In this document: in pieces, positions 48,330 to 57,510 of the stretch
How positions within the stretch are numbered: position 1 is the stretch's first letter
Layout: each line of letters begins with the position of its first letter
Source: an uncultured Roseovarius sp.
GTDB lineage: Bacteria; Pseudomonadota; Alphaproteobacteria; Rhodobacterales; Rhodobacteraceae
NCBI GenBank assembly: GCA_951812895.1
Contig: OX638333.1
Coordinates: 4,320,001-4,384,000 of the forward strand
Reading direction: 5' to 3'
Length of the DNA stretch: 64,000 bases
The notes under the pieces: generated by a model
Seen by the model: only the letters and a program-made list of their open reading frames with translations
Databases searched by the model: none
What the model was told of the DNA's origin: nothing
Translations under genes and position numbers: made by a program

Positions 48330-49142
48330 TCAAACCGCTTCAAACGTGATCGATCGTCGAAGAAACTGTGTAGCCCGGTCCGAAACCCGCCCCGGATCGC
48401 CGGTTGTCAGATAAACGGATTGCTCCCCGCTGCCCTGCATATTCGGGCGCCGTTCCAGATAATCTGCCAGGCTATCGGCCACCAGCGCAGGCTGTGAAAA
48501 CAGCTTCACATCCGGCCCCAACGCAGCCTGAAACACATCCTGAACCAGCGGATAATGCGTGCACCCCAGAACCGCCGCCTGCGGTTCCGGCATCTTGCGT
48601 TTAAGCGCATCAACGTGGCTGCGCACCAACGCCTCGGCGAGGATCATATCGCCCTCTTCAATGGCATCGACAACACCGCCACAGGACTGCGCCTCGACAT
48701 CCACGCCAATGGCGCGATAGGCCAATTCCCTCTGAAACGCCCGGCTACTTACCGTGGCGGGCGTGGCAAACAGTGCCACATGCTTCACCGCTACTTCACG
48801 CGGCGGAGAATTGTCACCCCACTGCCGCTCGGTCAGCGCTTCGATCAGCGGTACAAATACCCCCAGCACCCGCTTACCCTCAGGCACTCCGGCCTCCTGC
48901 ATCCGCCGCAAAGCAGCGGCAGAGGCTGTGTTGCAGGCCAGAATGACAAGATCACAGCCCCGGTCCCACAGGGTTTGCACATGACCACGGGTCAGTTCAT
49001 AAATATTCTCCGGATCGCGCACACCGTATGGCGCATGGGCATTGTCCCCCAGATAGACAAAACTGGCCTCCGGCAGACGCTTTTCCACCGCATCCAACAC
49101 CGTCAGACCACCCAAGCCGCTGTCAAATATGCCTACTGCCAT
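48330..49142 (-). CDS. murI: Glutamate racemase
   Basis: 270 residues. Catalytic residues in [26 protein letters not shown] and [13 protein letters not shown] (two cysteines). Supplies D-glutamate for peptidoglycan. ATG 49142 is divergent from the methyltransferase gene. Confidence 0.96.
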   Translation of the reverse strand: MAVGIFDSGLGGLTVLDAVEKRLPEASFVYLGDNAHAPYGVRDPENIYELTRGHVQTLWDRGCDLVILACNTASAAALRRMQEAGVPEGKRVLGVFVPLIEALTERQWGDNSPPREVAVKHVALFATPATVSSRAFQRELAYRAIGVDVEAQSCGGVVDAIEEGDMILAEALVRSHVDALKRKMPEPQAAVLGCTHYPLVQDVFQAALGPDVKLFSQPALVADSLADYLERRPNMQGSGEQSVYLTTGDPGRVSDRATQFLRRSITFEAV

Positions 49143-49343
49143 GTCCCGGAACCTTGCGCTTTATTCAATCCCTCTCCGGCTGTACCGGATGTCACCAAGG
49201 GTCTTACGACCTGATGTAAAAAATTACCATGCGTGATTTCGCGACATCCGGAGCAACGACAAATCCGCAAGCTCCAGGCTACGACCTCCTACAAATTTCC
49301 GAATTATTGGCTAAACTTGCCCAAAAACCGAAGGAGAAGACAA

Positions 49344-50147
49344 TTGGCCGACCCCTATTCTGATCTCGGCTCTCAGGACCAGGCACTGCAGGAGAGGATC
49401 GCCGACGCCATGGAAGCCCGGTGCCTGGAACCGGCGCAAATCGCGATCCGACAGGCCTACCTGCAGGACCTCAACCTACCCCCGAACGCCGCAGCGCTAG
49501 AACTCGGCTCCGGCACGGGCCACGTTACCAGAGACCTGATCACCTTTGCAGGCGCCGCAACAGCCAACGGGATAGAACCCTCGCCTGTAATGGTTACCCG
49601 TGCCAAAACGCACTTTGCTGCCGATCCACGTCTCAGTTTTGAAACCGGAGATGCCAAGAATACCGGGTTGGAAGACGCCTCATTTGACCTCATCCTGCTG
49701 CACACATTGTTGTGCCATGTCCCGGGCCCCGAAGATGTTCTTCACGAAGCTTTCCGCGTTCTGAAACCCGGCGGTGTTCTAGCAATCTGCGATGGGGATT
49801 ACAGCACCGCCACCACCCGGATTGCCGACTACGACCCGCTTGATCAACTGGTCCGCTTCATGATCAATCAGAACGTCACCAACCTTTGGATCATGCGCCA
49901 GATCTCTGCCATGCTGGTTGATGCGGGGTTCAGCCTCGGATCACGAAAAGGGCACGGATATGTCGCCGAAGGTGAAGCGACCTACCTCCTGACAGTGATC
50001 GACCGCGGCGCTGACCGGATGGTCGAAGAGGGATTGCTGTTCCCTGAAACCGCCGAAGCATTAAAAGCCGAAGCCCAGGCGCGTGTCGCCGCCAAATCCT
50101 TTTTTGGTTTCATGTCCTATGTGAGCCAGATCGCTATCAAACCCTAG
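49344..50147 (+). CDS. Class I SAM-dependent methyltransferase
   Basis: 267 residues. Motif I is ALELGSGTGHVTRDLI, with HVPGPEDVLHEAFRVLKPGGVLAICDGD as motifs around the post-II/III strands. The TTG at 49344 is chosen because AAGGAG lies seven bases upstream and the domain starts here; the frame is open a further 37 codons. Acceptor unknown. Confidence 0.9.
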   Translation: MADPYSDLGSQDQALQERIADAMEARCLEPAQIAIRQAYLQDLNLPPNAAALELGSGTGHVTRDLITFAGAATANGIEPSPVMVTRAKTHFAADPRLSFETGDAKNTGLEDASFDLILLHTLLCHVPGPEDVLHEAFRVLKPGGVLAICDGDYSTATTRIADYDPLDQLVRFMINQNVTNLWIMRQISAMLVDAGFSLGSRKGHGYVAEGEATYLLTVIDRGADRMVEEGLLFPETAEALKAEAQARVAAKSFFGFMSYVSQIAIKP

Positions 50148-50204
50148 GTCGTCAGGTCCGGAAAGCCACCGGACGTCGCTATATTTTGCTACGTGCCAAG
50201 GTTG

Positions 50205-50846
50205 TCAGATGAATCGCCCTGCAGACCACGACTGCAGGCGGGCCTGCATGCGCTGCGCATGGCCACCGCGCCAATGAAGACTGTCACAGTTTGCGCAACG
50301 GGTCAGCGGCAATGCAACTTCAACCGGCGCGCTGGTGCGGACCTCGGTGATTGAAGGCCACCAAACCAGCGGGTCAACAATTTCAACCACATGATTGCAA
50401 TTCAGACAACGTGAGAATGGCGCATGCAGCCAATCAATACTTAGGTGCCCACTCAGCGATGCCGCCACGTCCGCCGGGTCTGTCCCGTCAACCAGCACCA
50501 GATGCGTTTGCGCCGTATCAAACCGGCTTAGGCTGTCGTCGCCGGAAACCAGAATACGATCCTCGCGAACCGCACGCTGGATAAGCTTGGCCCGGCTCAT
50601 CTGCGAGGCCGGTACAATGGCGTCATGTCCGGCCGCCCGCAACATTCGCGCAGCGCGTACCAACATATTATCGACCAGCAGACGATGTTTGGTCGTCATC
50701 GCAAAACTGGCCCGGCCTGTCAGCGTCGTCCCTGCGACTGCTGCCACGGTCGCGCCCATCAAAGCCCGACGGCTGATCGTCGATCTTGTTGGCAAACTTG
50801 CGCTGGCATCGTTGAAGTCGGAAATCAAAGGCTCAACAATTCGCAT
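50205..50846 (-). CDS. Mut7-C RNase-domain protein with a Tat-like leader
   Basis: 213 residues. Residues about 49-130 match the Mut7-C nuclease fold (HRLLVDNMLVRAARMLRAAGHD, ILVSGDD) and the C-terminal zinc ribbon shows FSRCLNCNH and TRCANCDSLHWRG. Upstream of this is a Tat-like signal, STISRRALMGATVAAVAGTT followed by a run of small residues up to FAMTTK. ATG 50846 has a strong AGGAGA at seven bases, so the long form is the better gene model. An internal ATG at MTTKHRLL would give an ordinary cytoplasmic form. Export of such a protein would be unusual. Confidence 0.8.
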   Translation of the reverse strand: MRIVEPLISDFNDASASLPTRSTISRRALMGATVAAVAGTTLTGRASFAMTTKHRLLVDNMLVRAARMLRAAGHDAIVPASQMSRAKLIQRAVREDRILVSGDDSLSRFDTAQTHLVLVDGTDPADVAASLSGHLSIDWLHAPFSRCLNCNHVVEIVDPLVWWPSITEVRTSAPVEVALPLTRCANCDSLHWRGGHAQRMQARLQSWSAGRFI

Positions 50847-51498
50847 CGCACAATCTCCTAAATGACAAACTGGTTAAGTAGTCGTCAGTCCACAACCCGC
50901 CATGCGCGATGAGAAAAAACACTCCAGCTCCTAACAGTCCAAACTACTATTGGTGGAATTCGTCTCATTTGCAGGAAATGGCCAGATTGCTACCGGCCTC
51001 TGCGCCGATGACCAAGGTTGGATACCCCTGGCCAATACCGTGATGCCTGAAAGATAAATTCCGTTCATACGCGAATTCTGGTGTGTGGAAAATCAAAGGA
51101 GCCCTGATCTTCAAACGCGAAATCATTGTAATTGAGCAAAAAAACGGTAAGGCAATCATATCCTATAGCTCAGTTGGCAGAGCGCAGGGTTAATATCCCT
51201 GAGGTCGTAGGTTCGAGTCCTGCTAGGCGTTAGGGGGGTATTGATTGATTATCAAACACCCCCCAACATTCACTTTTAATTTGTCCATGAATCACGCCCA
51301 ATTCCAAAGGATGAATCAAGATCATTTTATTCGCTTCAATTGGCCAATAAGGCGGCCAGATCCGCGCCCATTGGCAGCCACGATTCAATATCTCTGTAGT
51401 CGCGGTACGAGACTAATAAAAATACTGGAAGTTGGTAAAATCGCTTTCATAGCTGGATAGCAAAAATGCTGATAAAACACTCTTTCGCAGTCGGAACA
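50847..51498. other. Intergenic region holding a degenerate tRNA-like sequence
   Basis: 650 bases without a coding gene. The tRNA-like element at 51159-51231 is the only structure seen. Confidence 0.6.
51159..51231 (+). pseudogene. Degenerate tRNA-like sequence
   Basis: D-arm GCTC-AGTTGGCA-GAGC, a 5 bp anticodon stem CAGGG/CCCTG with loop TTAATAT, and T-arm GTAGG-TTCGAGT-CCTGC are all intact. The acceptor pairs in only four of seven positions, and the loop would give anticodon AAT, unusual in bacteria. No CCA follows. A decayed tRNA gene or integration-site remnant is the likely reading. Confidence 0.6.
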
Positions 51499-51969
51499 TC
51501 AAGTGGCGTTGAAAGATGGTCGGGCTTCAAGATGCGCGGCTTGATCTGGTGCCGCACCCATCATGGTTCTTCGCCATGCTTCTTGCTCGGCATTGATTAG
51601 GGCCAATTCCCAAATGCAAGCTACAACGGGCCTTGTAATCGTATCCATGGATTCATTTCGCCCATAAAGTTTGCGATAGTTATGTTGACAAAGCACCGAG
51701 CCTTGTACCCACCAATGCGCTGAAATTGATATACCTAAGTCGCCGGGATGTATGATTATAAAGCCCAATCCATTGCTTTCGCCCATCGAGGTTACACGCT
51801 CTAGAACTTGGGCCTCGATGAATTCCTTTGCCATGGATTGCATCTCGGCACTTACATTCTTGGCTTCAGCAACGAGGCCGTAGACTTTGAATTGAAGGGC
51901 TCCAGTGCTCCAAACCCCAAGGTTAGTGTAGTCACGAGGTTGGTATAATTCGATGGGGCCGTCACTCAT
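51499..51969 (-). CDS. Hypothetical protein
   Basis: 156 residues, soluble, no motif recognised. It contains FIIIHPGDLGISISAHWWVQG and WELALINAEQEAWRR near the C-terminus. No signal peptide. Isolated, with no informative neighbours. Codon use looks like a real gene but function is unknown. Confidence 0.65.
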   Translation of the reverse strand: MSDGPIELYQPRDYTNLGVWSTGALQFKVYGLVAEAKNVSAEMQSMAKEFIEAQVLERVTSMGESNGLGFIIIHPGDLGISISAHWWVQGSVLCQHNYRKLYGRNESMDTITRPVVACIWELALINAEQEAWRRTMMGAAPDQAAHLEARPSFNAT

Positions 51970-52285
51970 TCGTTATTCCATAGATCAAGGTATCTTGTGA
52001 CCATATCGGTTGTCTGAGTAAGGTCAATCAGGGCCTCAACCCGTCATTCCGCCTTATCGCCTGATATTGGAGAAGTTTAACCACCCCAAGACTACCTCGG
52101 CAAAAATCGGCATAGTCAACTCTTGGTTTTTGGTAAATCGCATCTACACTTGCCGGGCTGGTGACTTTCGGCTGCTGCATACCAGACCCCTGCAATTCCC
52201 GGATTTTCGAATATCATGTACACAAATCTCTGAAATTCCGCCGATCTTTGTACAATTCACACGTACTAATCGAACAAATTGGACA
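51970..52285. other. Intergenic region without visible features
   Basis: 316 bases before the stop of the indolepyruvate oxidoreductase gene; no gene, repeat or terminator found. Confidence 0.5.
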
Positions 52286-55200
52286 TCATTCTGCTGCTTG
52301 CACGGCTGACATCCCGCCAGAACGGATTGACTCCAACAGCGTCTCTCGCTGCGCGGCCACCCGCGCCGCATTAGCGGTTTTGACCGGGCCAAACCCTCTG
52401 ATCTGCCGCGGCAGGCTTAGCAAGGCCAGTATGGCCTCTTTGGTATTGGGTGTAAGAAGCGGCAGAACTTCTTTGAGGTCCTTCTCATACTGCCGGATCA
52501 ACCCCCGCTCCATCCGCCGCTCTGCGGAATAGCCGAACACATCCAGCAGTGTGCCCCGCAACCACTTCATTTTGCTTAATAATTTCAGCGGTCGTTCCAA
52601 CCATTGCCCGAATGTACGCTTCTTCGGGCGGCCATCAGGACATGTGCGGCTCACCAATGGCGGAGCAAGGTGGTAGGCCATCCGAATTTCGCCGTCAAAG
52701 GCTTCTGATGCCTGTTCACGACTGCGTAAAAGCAACCGCGCCACTTCGTATTCGTCTTTATATGACAACAGCTTATGATAGTTTGCTGCCACAACTTCCC
52801 GCAGCTCCTGATCCTCAATCACGTCAACCCGCTTGCGGTATTTCCTGGCCAATCCGCCCCCTTGATACGAGATCAGATGATCTGCCCGGAAATCGATTTT
52901 TTCCTCCAGTGACTTGGGCTTGTCCACCACATTTGGCGTGATCAGTGATTGCGCTTCTTCCGGATGCAACACCGCCCAGCGGCCAATTTCAAAGGCCCGC
53001 AGGTTCTGCTTTACCGCTGCGCCGTTTAATTCGATGGATGCCACTATCGCGTCATGCCGGATCGGGATTAGCCCATTTTGCCATGCCGCACCAAACACCA
53101 TCATGTTGGAATAGATGGAATCGCCCATAATCATTCGGGCCAGCTCGGTCGCGTCAAACAGGCGGAGGTCGTTCTGCAATCGCGCTTCAAGAGACAACTC
53201 CAAGCGACTGACAGGTAACCTAAATTCAGTATCCCGCGTGAACTCCCCGGTAACTGTTTCATGGCTGTTCACAATCGCCCCGGTGCGCCCACGGCGGGTC
53301 AGCCCCAGTGTCTTTGCCCCGGCGCTGACCACCAGGTCACCCCCGATCAGCGCATCGCATTCTCCTGTCGCAACCCGGATCGCGCTAATGTCTTCGGGCC
53401 GCGCCGCCAGGCGGCAATGGATGTGAACCGCACCTCCCTTTTGTGCGAGGCCGGCCATCTCCATCATCCCTGCACCCATGCCATCCAGCTGCGCCGCCTG
53501 AGCAAGCACGGCACCAATGGTCACAACCCCTGTGCCGCCAACCCCGGTGATCACCACGTTGTGTGTGCCATTGATTGTTGGCAGCATCGGATCGGGCAGA
53601 TCCGGCAAGTCCAGATTGGCGGCCTGTTCTTTACGCAACACCGCACCTTCCAGCGTCACGAAAGACGGGCAAAACCCCTTTAAGCAACTGAAATCCTTGT
53701 TACATGCAGATTGGTCTACCGCCCGCTTGCGCCCCAGCTCTGTCTCGACAGGAACAATTGCGACACAGTTCGACTGGACACCACAGTCGCCGCAACCTTC
53801 ACAAATGTCAGTGTTGATAAACACGCGTTTGTCCGGGTCCGGAAACGTTCCCCGCTTGCGCCGACGGCGTTTTTCGGCAGCACATGTTTGCACATAGACA
53901 ATTACCGACACACCTTCGATCTGTTCATACCGCTTCTGTACCTGCATCAGCTTTGAACGCTGATGGGTTTCGACACCCTGCGGAAAGGCCGAGAGGTCAA
54001 CTTCTTCCTTTTCGTCGTAAACCACAGCGATATGCTGCACACCCATCGCCTTGACTTCATTGACAATTCGCAATGCATCAAGACCGCCTTCGTTCGACTG
54101 ACCACCGGTCATAGCCACCGCATCATTGTACAGAATTTTAAAGGTGATGGTGGTCCCTGCGGCCAACGCCGCCCGGATCGCCTGAATGCCGGAGTGGTTA
54201 TAGGTGCCATCGCCAATGTTCTGGAAAATATGCGTCCGGGTGGAAAACGGTGCTTCGCCAATCCAGTTGGCACCTTCGCCGCCCATATGGGTGAACCCTG
54301 TCGTTTCCCGGTCCATCCACTGAACCATATAGTGACATCCGATCCCTGCATATGCGCGTGCGCCATCAGGGACGCGGGTAGAACTGTTATGCGGGCATCC
54401 GGCACAGAAAAATGGTAGACGGCTGGCGATCTCTTCGGCATTGTCGTTGCGCCGAGCCTCTGCCAGCGCCTCTAACCCAGCCTTAACTGCCTCGGTTCCG
54501 CGCCCCTCTTCGATCAGAATTTCACCCAGTTTTTCCGCGATTATTATCGGGTCGAGTGCACCGCGCGTCGGAAACAACTCATCACGATGCAGCTGTCCCG
54601 CTCCACCCTTGTACCACCCGTAAACCCGGCGCCCTTGCCGGTCATCAAAGATCGCTTCTTTGACCTGAACCTCGATCAGCTTGCGCTTTTCTTCAACGAT
54701 TACAATCAGGTCGAGTCCTTCAGCCCAGTCATGAAATCCTTTCATGTCCAGAGGAAAGGTCTGCCCAACCTTATAGGTTGTCAGGCCGAGACGCTCTGCC
54801 TCATCCGCGTCAATCCCCAGCAGGGACAACGCATGCACCAGATCAAGCCAGTTTTTGCCGGCCGCAACAAAGCCAATTTTTGCGCCAGGCATTCCCCAGA
54901 CCCGTTTATCCATTCTATTGGCGTGACTGAACGCTTCCGCAGCAAAGCGTTTATAGTCGATCATCCGGGATTCCTGATCATGAGGGTTATCGCCCAATCG
55001 GATATTCAGTCCACCTACCGGCATGTCAAAGTCGGGAGTGGTCAGATCAACCCGATCAATGCGACCGTCTACCACGGCGGTTGCCTCAACAGTGTCCTTC
55101 ATGGTCTTAAGGCCCACCCAAACGCCCGCGAACCGGCTCAGCGCGTAGCCGTAAATGCCATAGTCCAGTATTTCCTGTACACCTGCGGGGCTGACTACTG

Positions 55201-55705
55201 GCATATAAGCATCAACCAATGCCCATTCGCTTTGGTGCAGAACGGTGCTGCTTTCACCGGTGTGATCGTCCCCCATCGCCATGAGCACGCCGCCATGCTT
55301 GGATGTGCCCGCCATGTTGGCGTGCCGCATTACATCACCCGAACGATCCACGCCGGGACCCTTGCCATACCAAAGACCGAAGACGCCATCGTAACGCCCT
55401 TCACCCCGTAACTCCGCCTGCTGGCTGCCCCATAAAGCTGTTGCAGCAAGGTCTTCGTTTAACCCTTCGTTGAACGTAACCTGCGCCTCTGCCAGCGCCT
55501 TTTCTGCGCGTTGCATCTGCATATCCACGGCACCAAGTGGGGAACCGCGGTATCCTGTCACATAACCGGCCGTGTTCAGCCCTGCCGCTTTGTCACGTGC
55601 CGCCTGTGCCAGCATCAGCCGGACAAGCGCCTGTGTCCCATTCAACAGCACCGAAGATTTCTCAAGGTTGAACCGATCGTTCAGACTGATCTGATACTTG
55701 CTCAC
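52286..55705 (-). CDS. Indolepyruvate ferredoxin oxidoreductase, fused alpha-beta form
   Basis: 1139 residues. Order: pyruvate-oxidoreductase alpha-like N-terminus (GYVTGYRGSPLGAVDMQM), a TPP-binding region (EGANWIGEAPF, IGDGTYNHSGIQAIR, MTGGQSNEGG), a 4Fe-4S ferredoxin-type segment (ICEGCGDCGVQSNC, SACNKDFSCLKGFCPSF), and a gamma domain (VVITGVGGTGVVTIGAVLAQ) with a C-terminal DUF6537-type region. Oxidises indolepyruvate and other aryl or branched 2-oxoacids to acyl-CoA with ferredoxin. GTG 55705 has GGAGG at six bases. Divergent from a LysR gene, a conserved pair in this order. Confidence 0.95.
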   Translation of the reverse strand: MSKYQISLNDRFNLEKSSVLLNGTQALVRLMLAQAARDKAAGLNTAGYVTGYRGSPLGAVDMQMQRAEKALAEAQVTFNEGLNEDLAATALWGSQQAELRGEGRYDGVFGLWYGKGPGVDRSGDVMRHANMAGTSKHGGVLMAMGDDHTGESSTVLHQSEWALVDAYMPVVSPAGVQEILDYGIYGYALSRFAGVWVGLKTMKDTVEATAVVDGRIDRVDLTTPDFDMPVGGLNIRLGDNPHDQESRMIDYKRFAAEAFSHANRMDKRVWGMPGAKIGFVAAGKNWLDLVHALSLLGIDADEAERLGLTTYKVGQTFPLDMKGFHDWAEGLDLIVIVEEKRKLIEVQVKEAIFDDRQGRRVYGWYKGGAGQLHRDELFPTRGALDPIIIAEKLGEILIEEGRGTEAVKAGLEALAEARRNDNAEEIASRLPFFCAGCPHNSSTRVPDGARAYAGIGCHYMVQWMDRETTGFTHMGGEGANWIGEAPFSTRTHIFQNIGDGTYNHSGIQAIRAALAAGTTITFKILYNDAVAMTGGQSNEGGLDALRIVNEVKAMGVQHIAVVYDEKEEVDLSAFPQGVETHQRSKLMQVQKRYEQIEGVSVIVYVQTCAAEKRRRRKRGTFPDPDKRVFINTDICEGCGDCGVQSNCVAIVPVETELGRKRAVDQSACNKDFSCLKGFCPSFVTLEGAVLRKEQAANLDLPDLPDPMLPTINGTHNVVITGVGGTGVVTIGAVLAQAAQLDGMGAGMMEMAGLAQKGGAVHIHCRLAARPEDISAIRVATGECDALIGGDLVVSAGAKTLGLTRRGRTGAIVNSHETVTGEFTRDTEFRLPVSRLELSLEARLQNDLRLFDATELARMIMGDSIYSNMMVFGAAWQNGLIPIRHDAIVASIELNGAAVKQNLRAFEIGRWAVLHPEEAQSLITPNVVDKPKSLEEKIDFRADHLISYQGGGLARKYRKRVDVIEDQELREVVAANYHKLLSYKDEYEVARLLLRSREQASEAFDGEIRMAYHLAPPLVSRTCPDGRPKKRTFGQWLERPLKLLSKMKWLRGTLLDVFGYSAERRMERGLIRQYEKDLKEVLPLLTPNTKEAILALLSLPRQIRGFGPVKTANAARVAAQRETLLESIRSGGMSAVQAAE

Positions 55706-55761
55706 GACATGCCTCCCTGACAGCCACAACCTGGTCTGATTGTCTTGAATATAGAACCATA

Positions 55762-55784
55762 ATAGGTCAATAATTATGACTTAT
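55762..55784. promoter_or_regulatory. LysR-type operator between the oxidoreductase and LysR genes
   Basis: ATAGGTCA - 7 bases - TGACTTAT is a near-perfect interrupted palindrome (7 of 8 arm positions) in the divergent promoter, fitting binding of the adjacent LysR protein. Confidence 0.6.
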
Positions 55785-55882
55785 AAAGAAATTATTTCAA
55801 ATCTTTTCCCGCAACTCTGTGAAAGTGAAACGATTTTCTGCTATTGCGTCTGCGCGAGCAGAATGAATCGAAAGTTTCAGAA

Positions 55883-56788
55883 ATGGATTGGGACAAGCTT
55901 AGAATATTTCACTCGGTGGCCGATGCGGGCAGCCTGACCCATGCCGGTGATCAACTGCATTTATCGCAATCCGCTGTGTCTCGTCAGATCCGAGCTCTCG
56001 AAGAATCACTGAATGCCACCCTGTTCCACCGACACGCACGCGGTTTGATTCTCACCGAACAGGGTGAGCTTTTGTTCGAAGCCACTCGGTCGATGATGAA
56101 GCGGCTTGATACGGCCACCGCCCGGATTCGTGACAGCGAAGAAGAAGTGTTCGGAGAATTGCGGGTCACCACCACAATCGGATTTGGAACGCTTTGGCTG
56201 GCGCCTCGCCTGCCGCATTTCTTTGAAAAATACCCGGACCTAAACATCGATCTGATGCTGGAGGAAAGGGTTCTCGACTTACCGATGCGCGAGGCTGATG
56301 TCGCCATTCGTATGAAAGAGCCAAGCCAGGCTGATTTGATCCGCAAGCGATTGATGAGCGTACATATGTGTCTCTTTGCAACGCCGGATTATATCGAACA
56401 GCATGGCAATCCTCAATTACAGCAAGAACTCAAACAACACCGGCTGATATGCCAGAACCCTCGCTCAGCCCAAGTTGGGGCTGGTGCTGACCTTGTTGGC
56501 GACTTGATGACAGAGGATATTCCGGCACTTTTGACCGTTAACAACTACTTCGGTGTTCTTCAGGGTGTATTGCATAACCTGGGAATCGGCGTGTTGCCGG
56601 ATTACCTGATTTGGGACTTTCCTGATCTGGTTCGCGTACTACCAGAGGTGCACTCATCTGAAGTTCCGGTTTTTCTGGCTTACCCGGAGGAGTTGCGCCA
56701 CTCCAAGCGCATCTCGGCCTTCCGCGACTTCGTTCAGGAAGAGATCATTGAGTATCGAAAAATACTTAGAGAACATAAGGTTACATAG
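55883..56788 (+). CDS. LysR-family transcriptional regulator
   Basis: 301 residues from ATG 55883 (MDWDKLRIFHSVADAGSLTHA). Complete winged helix (QSAVSRQIRALEESL) and effector-binding domain. The frame is open 13 codons upstream without benefit. It is divergent from the indolepyruvate oxidoreductase and likely controls it. Confidence 0.93.
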   Translation: MDWDKLRIFHSVADAGSLTHAGDQLHLSQSAVSRQIRALEESLNATLFHRHARGLILTEQGELLFEATRSMMKRLDTATARIRDSEEEVFGELRVTTTIGFGTLWLAPRLPHFFEKYPDLNIDLMLEERVLDLPMREADVAIRMKEPSQADLIRKRLMSVHMCLFATPDYIEQHGNPQLQQELKQHRLICQNPRSAQVGAGADLVGDLMTEDIPALLTVNNYFGVLQGVLHNLGIGVLPDYLIWDFPDLVRVLPEVHSSEVPVFLAYPEELRHSKRISAFRDFVQEEIIEYRKILREHKVT

Positions 56789-56879
56789 GAAATCGCCGCC
56801 TGCCGGGTGAGCTATGCATGCAACACATAGCGGCAATGCTCCAAGCGTAACGTTATTTCTCTTGATCGAATCCCCCTCA

Positions 56880-56978
56880 ATCCCTAATTGCTGTTCATGA
56901 CGGTGACAGCCCTAGGCGCGTCACCATCATACCTCCCTGTTGGACTTCGGCCGAGCTTATTGCTCGGCCTTTTTTTTT
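56880..56978 (+). ncRNA. Candidate small RNA with CCUCCC motif
   Basis: Downstream of the LysR gene lie a hairpin (GGTGAC 56902-56907 with GTCACC 56920-56925, inner GCC-CTA-GGC), a single-stranded ATACCTCCCTGTTGG, and a strong terminator. This order, hairpin then anti-Shine-Dalgarno tract then terminator, is typical of alphaproteobacterial regulatory RNAs. The 5' end is not fixed. It could instead be the 3' end of the LysR transcript. Confidence 0.4.
56949..56978 (+). terminator. Rho-independent terminator
   Basis: GGCCGAGC-TTATT-GCTCGGCC, a perfect 8 bp stem with 5-base loop, followed by nine T. Confidence 0.93.
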
Positions 56979-56998
56979 GCTTTTCGCTTTGATATATA

Positions 56999-57472
56999 TT
57001 GAGGGTGAGAGTCATTTTACGCCCTGCCAAAATCTCTGAATGCGAAGAACTCAGCGCGCTTTGCATGCGATCAAAGGCGTATTGGGGATACGACGCCGCT
57101 TTCCTCGAAGCCTGTAGAAAAGAGCTGACAATCACGCCGGATCACATCAATTCTCACCTGATAATCGCCGACGCTGGAGAAGTGCTTGCCGGTGTGGCTC
57201 AGGTTGCTCAACTGGGTCCGGATGCAGACCTCCTGCTGTTTTTTGTCGATCCGCCCTTCATCGGCCAAGGGATCGGCAAGTTATTGTTCGACTGGTCAGT
57301 GCAGGCCTCCAATCAGATTGGCGCCCGCAACTTGATGATAGATGCTGATCCAGGCGCCGAAGGCTTCTACCTTAATATGGGGGCTCGAAGAACAGGCGAA
57401 CGCGCCTCAAGCTCAATTCCGGGGCGCATGCTGCCACTGTTAGAATATGCTCTCAAACGCAAAAAGGTTTGA
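56999..57472 (+). CDS. GNAT-family N-acetyltransferase
   Basis: 157 residues. LRPAKISECEELSALCMRSK start, LLLFFVDPPFIGQGIGKLLF (motif A with QGIGKL) and DADPGAEGFYLNMGARRTGE. The start is TTG 56999 or GTG 57005; neither has a ribosome site, and the terminator T-run ends only 20 bases upstream, so the mRNA may be leaderless. Acceptor unknown. Confidence 0.85.
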   Translation: MRVRVILRPAKISECEELSALCMRSKAYWGYDAAFLEACRKELTITPDHINSHLIIADAGEVLAGVAQVAQLGPDADLLLFFVDPPFIGQGIGKLLFDWSVQASNQIGARNLMIDADPGAEGFYLNMGARRTGERASSSIPGRMLPLLEYALKRKKV

Positions 57473-57510
57473 GCGCCAAAGAACCCACAGGTTGGGCAAA
57501 CTAACCGTTG

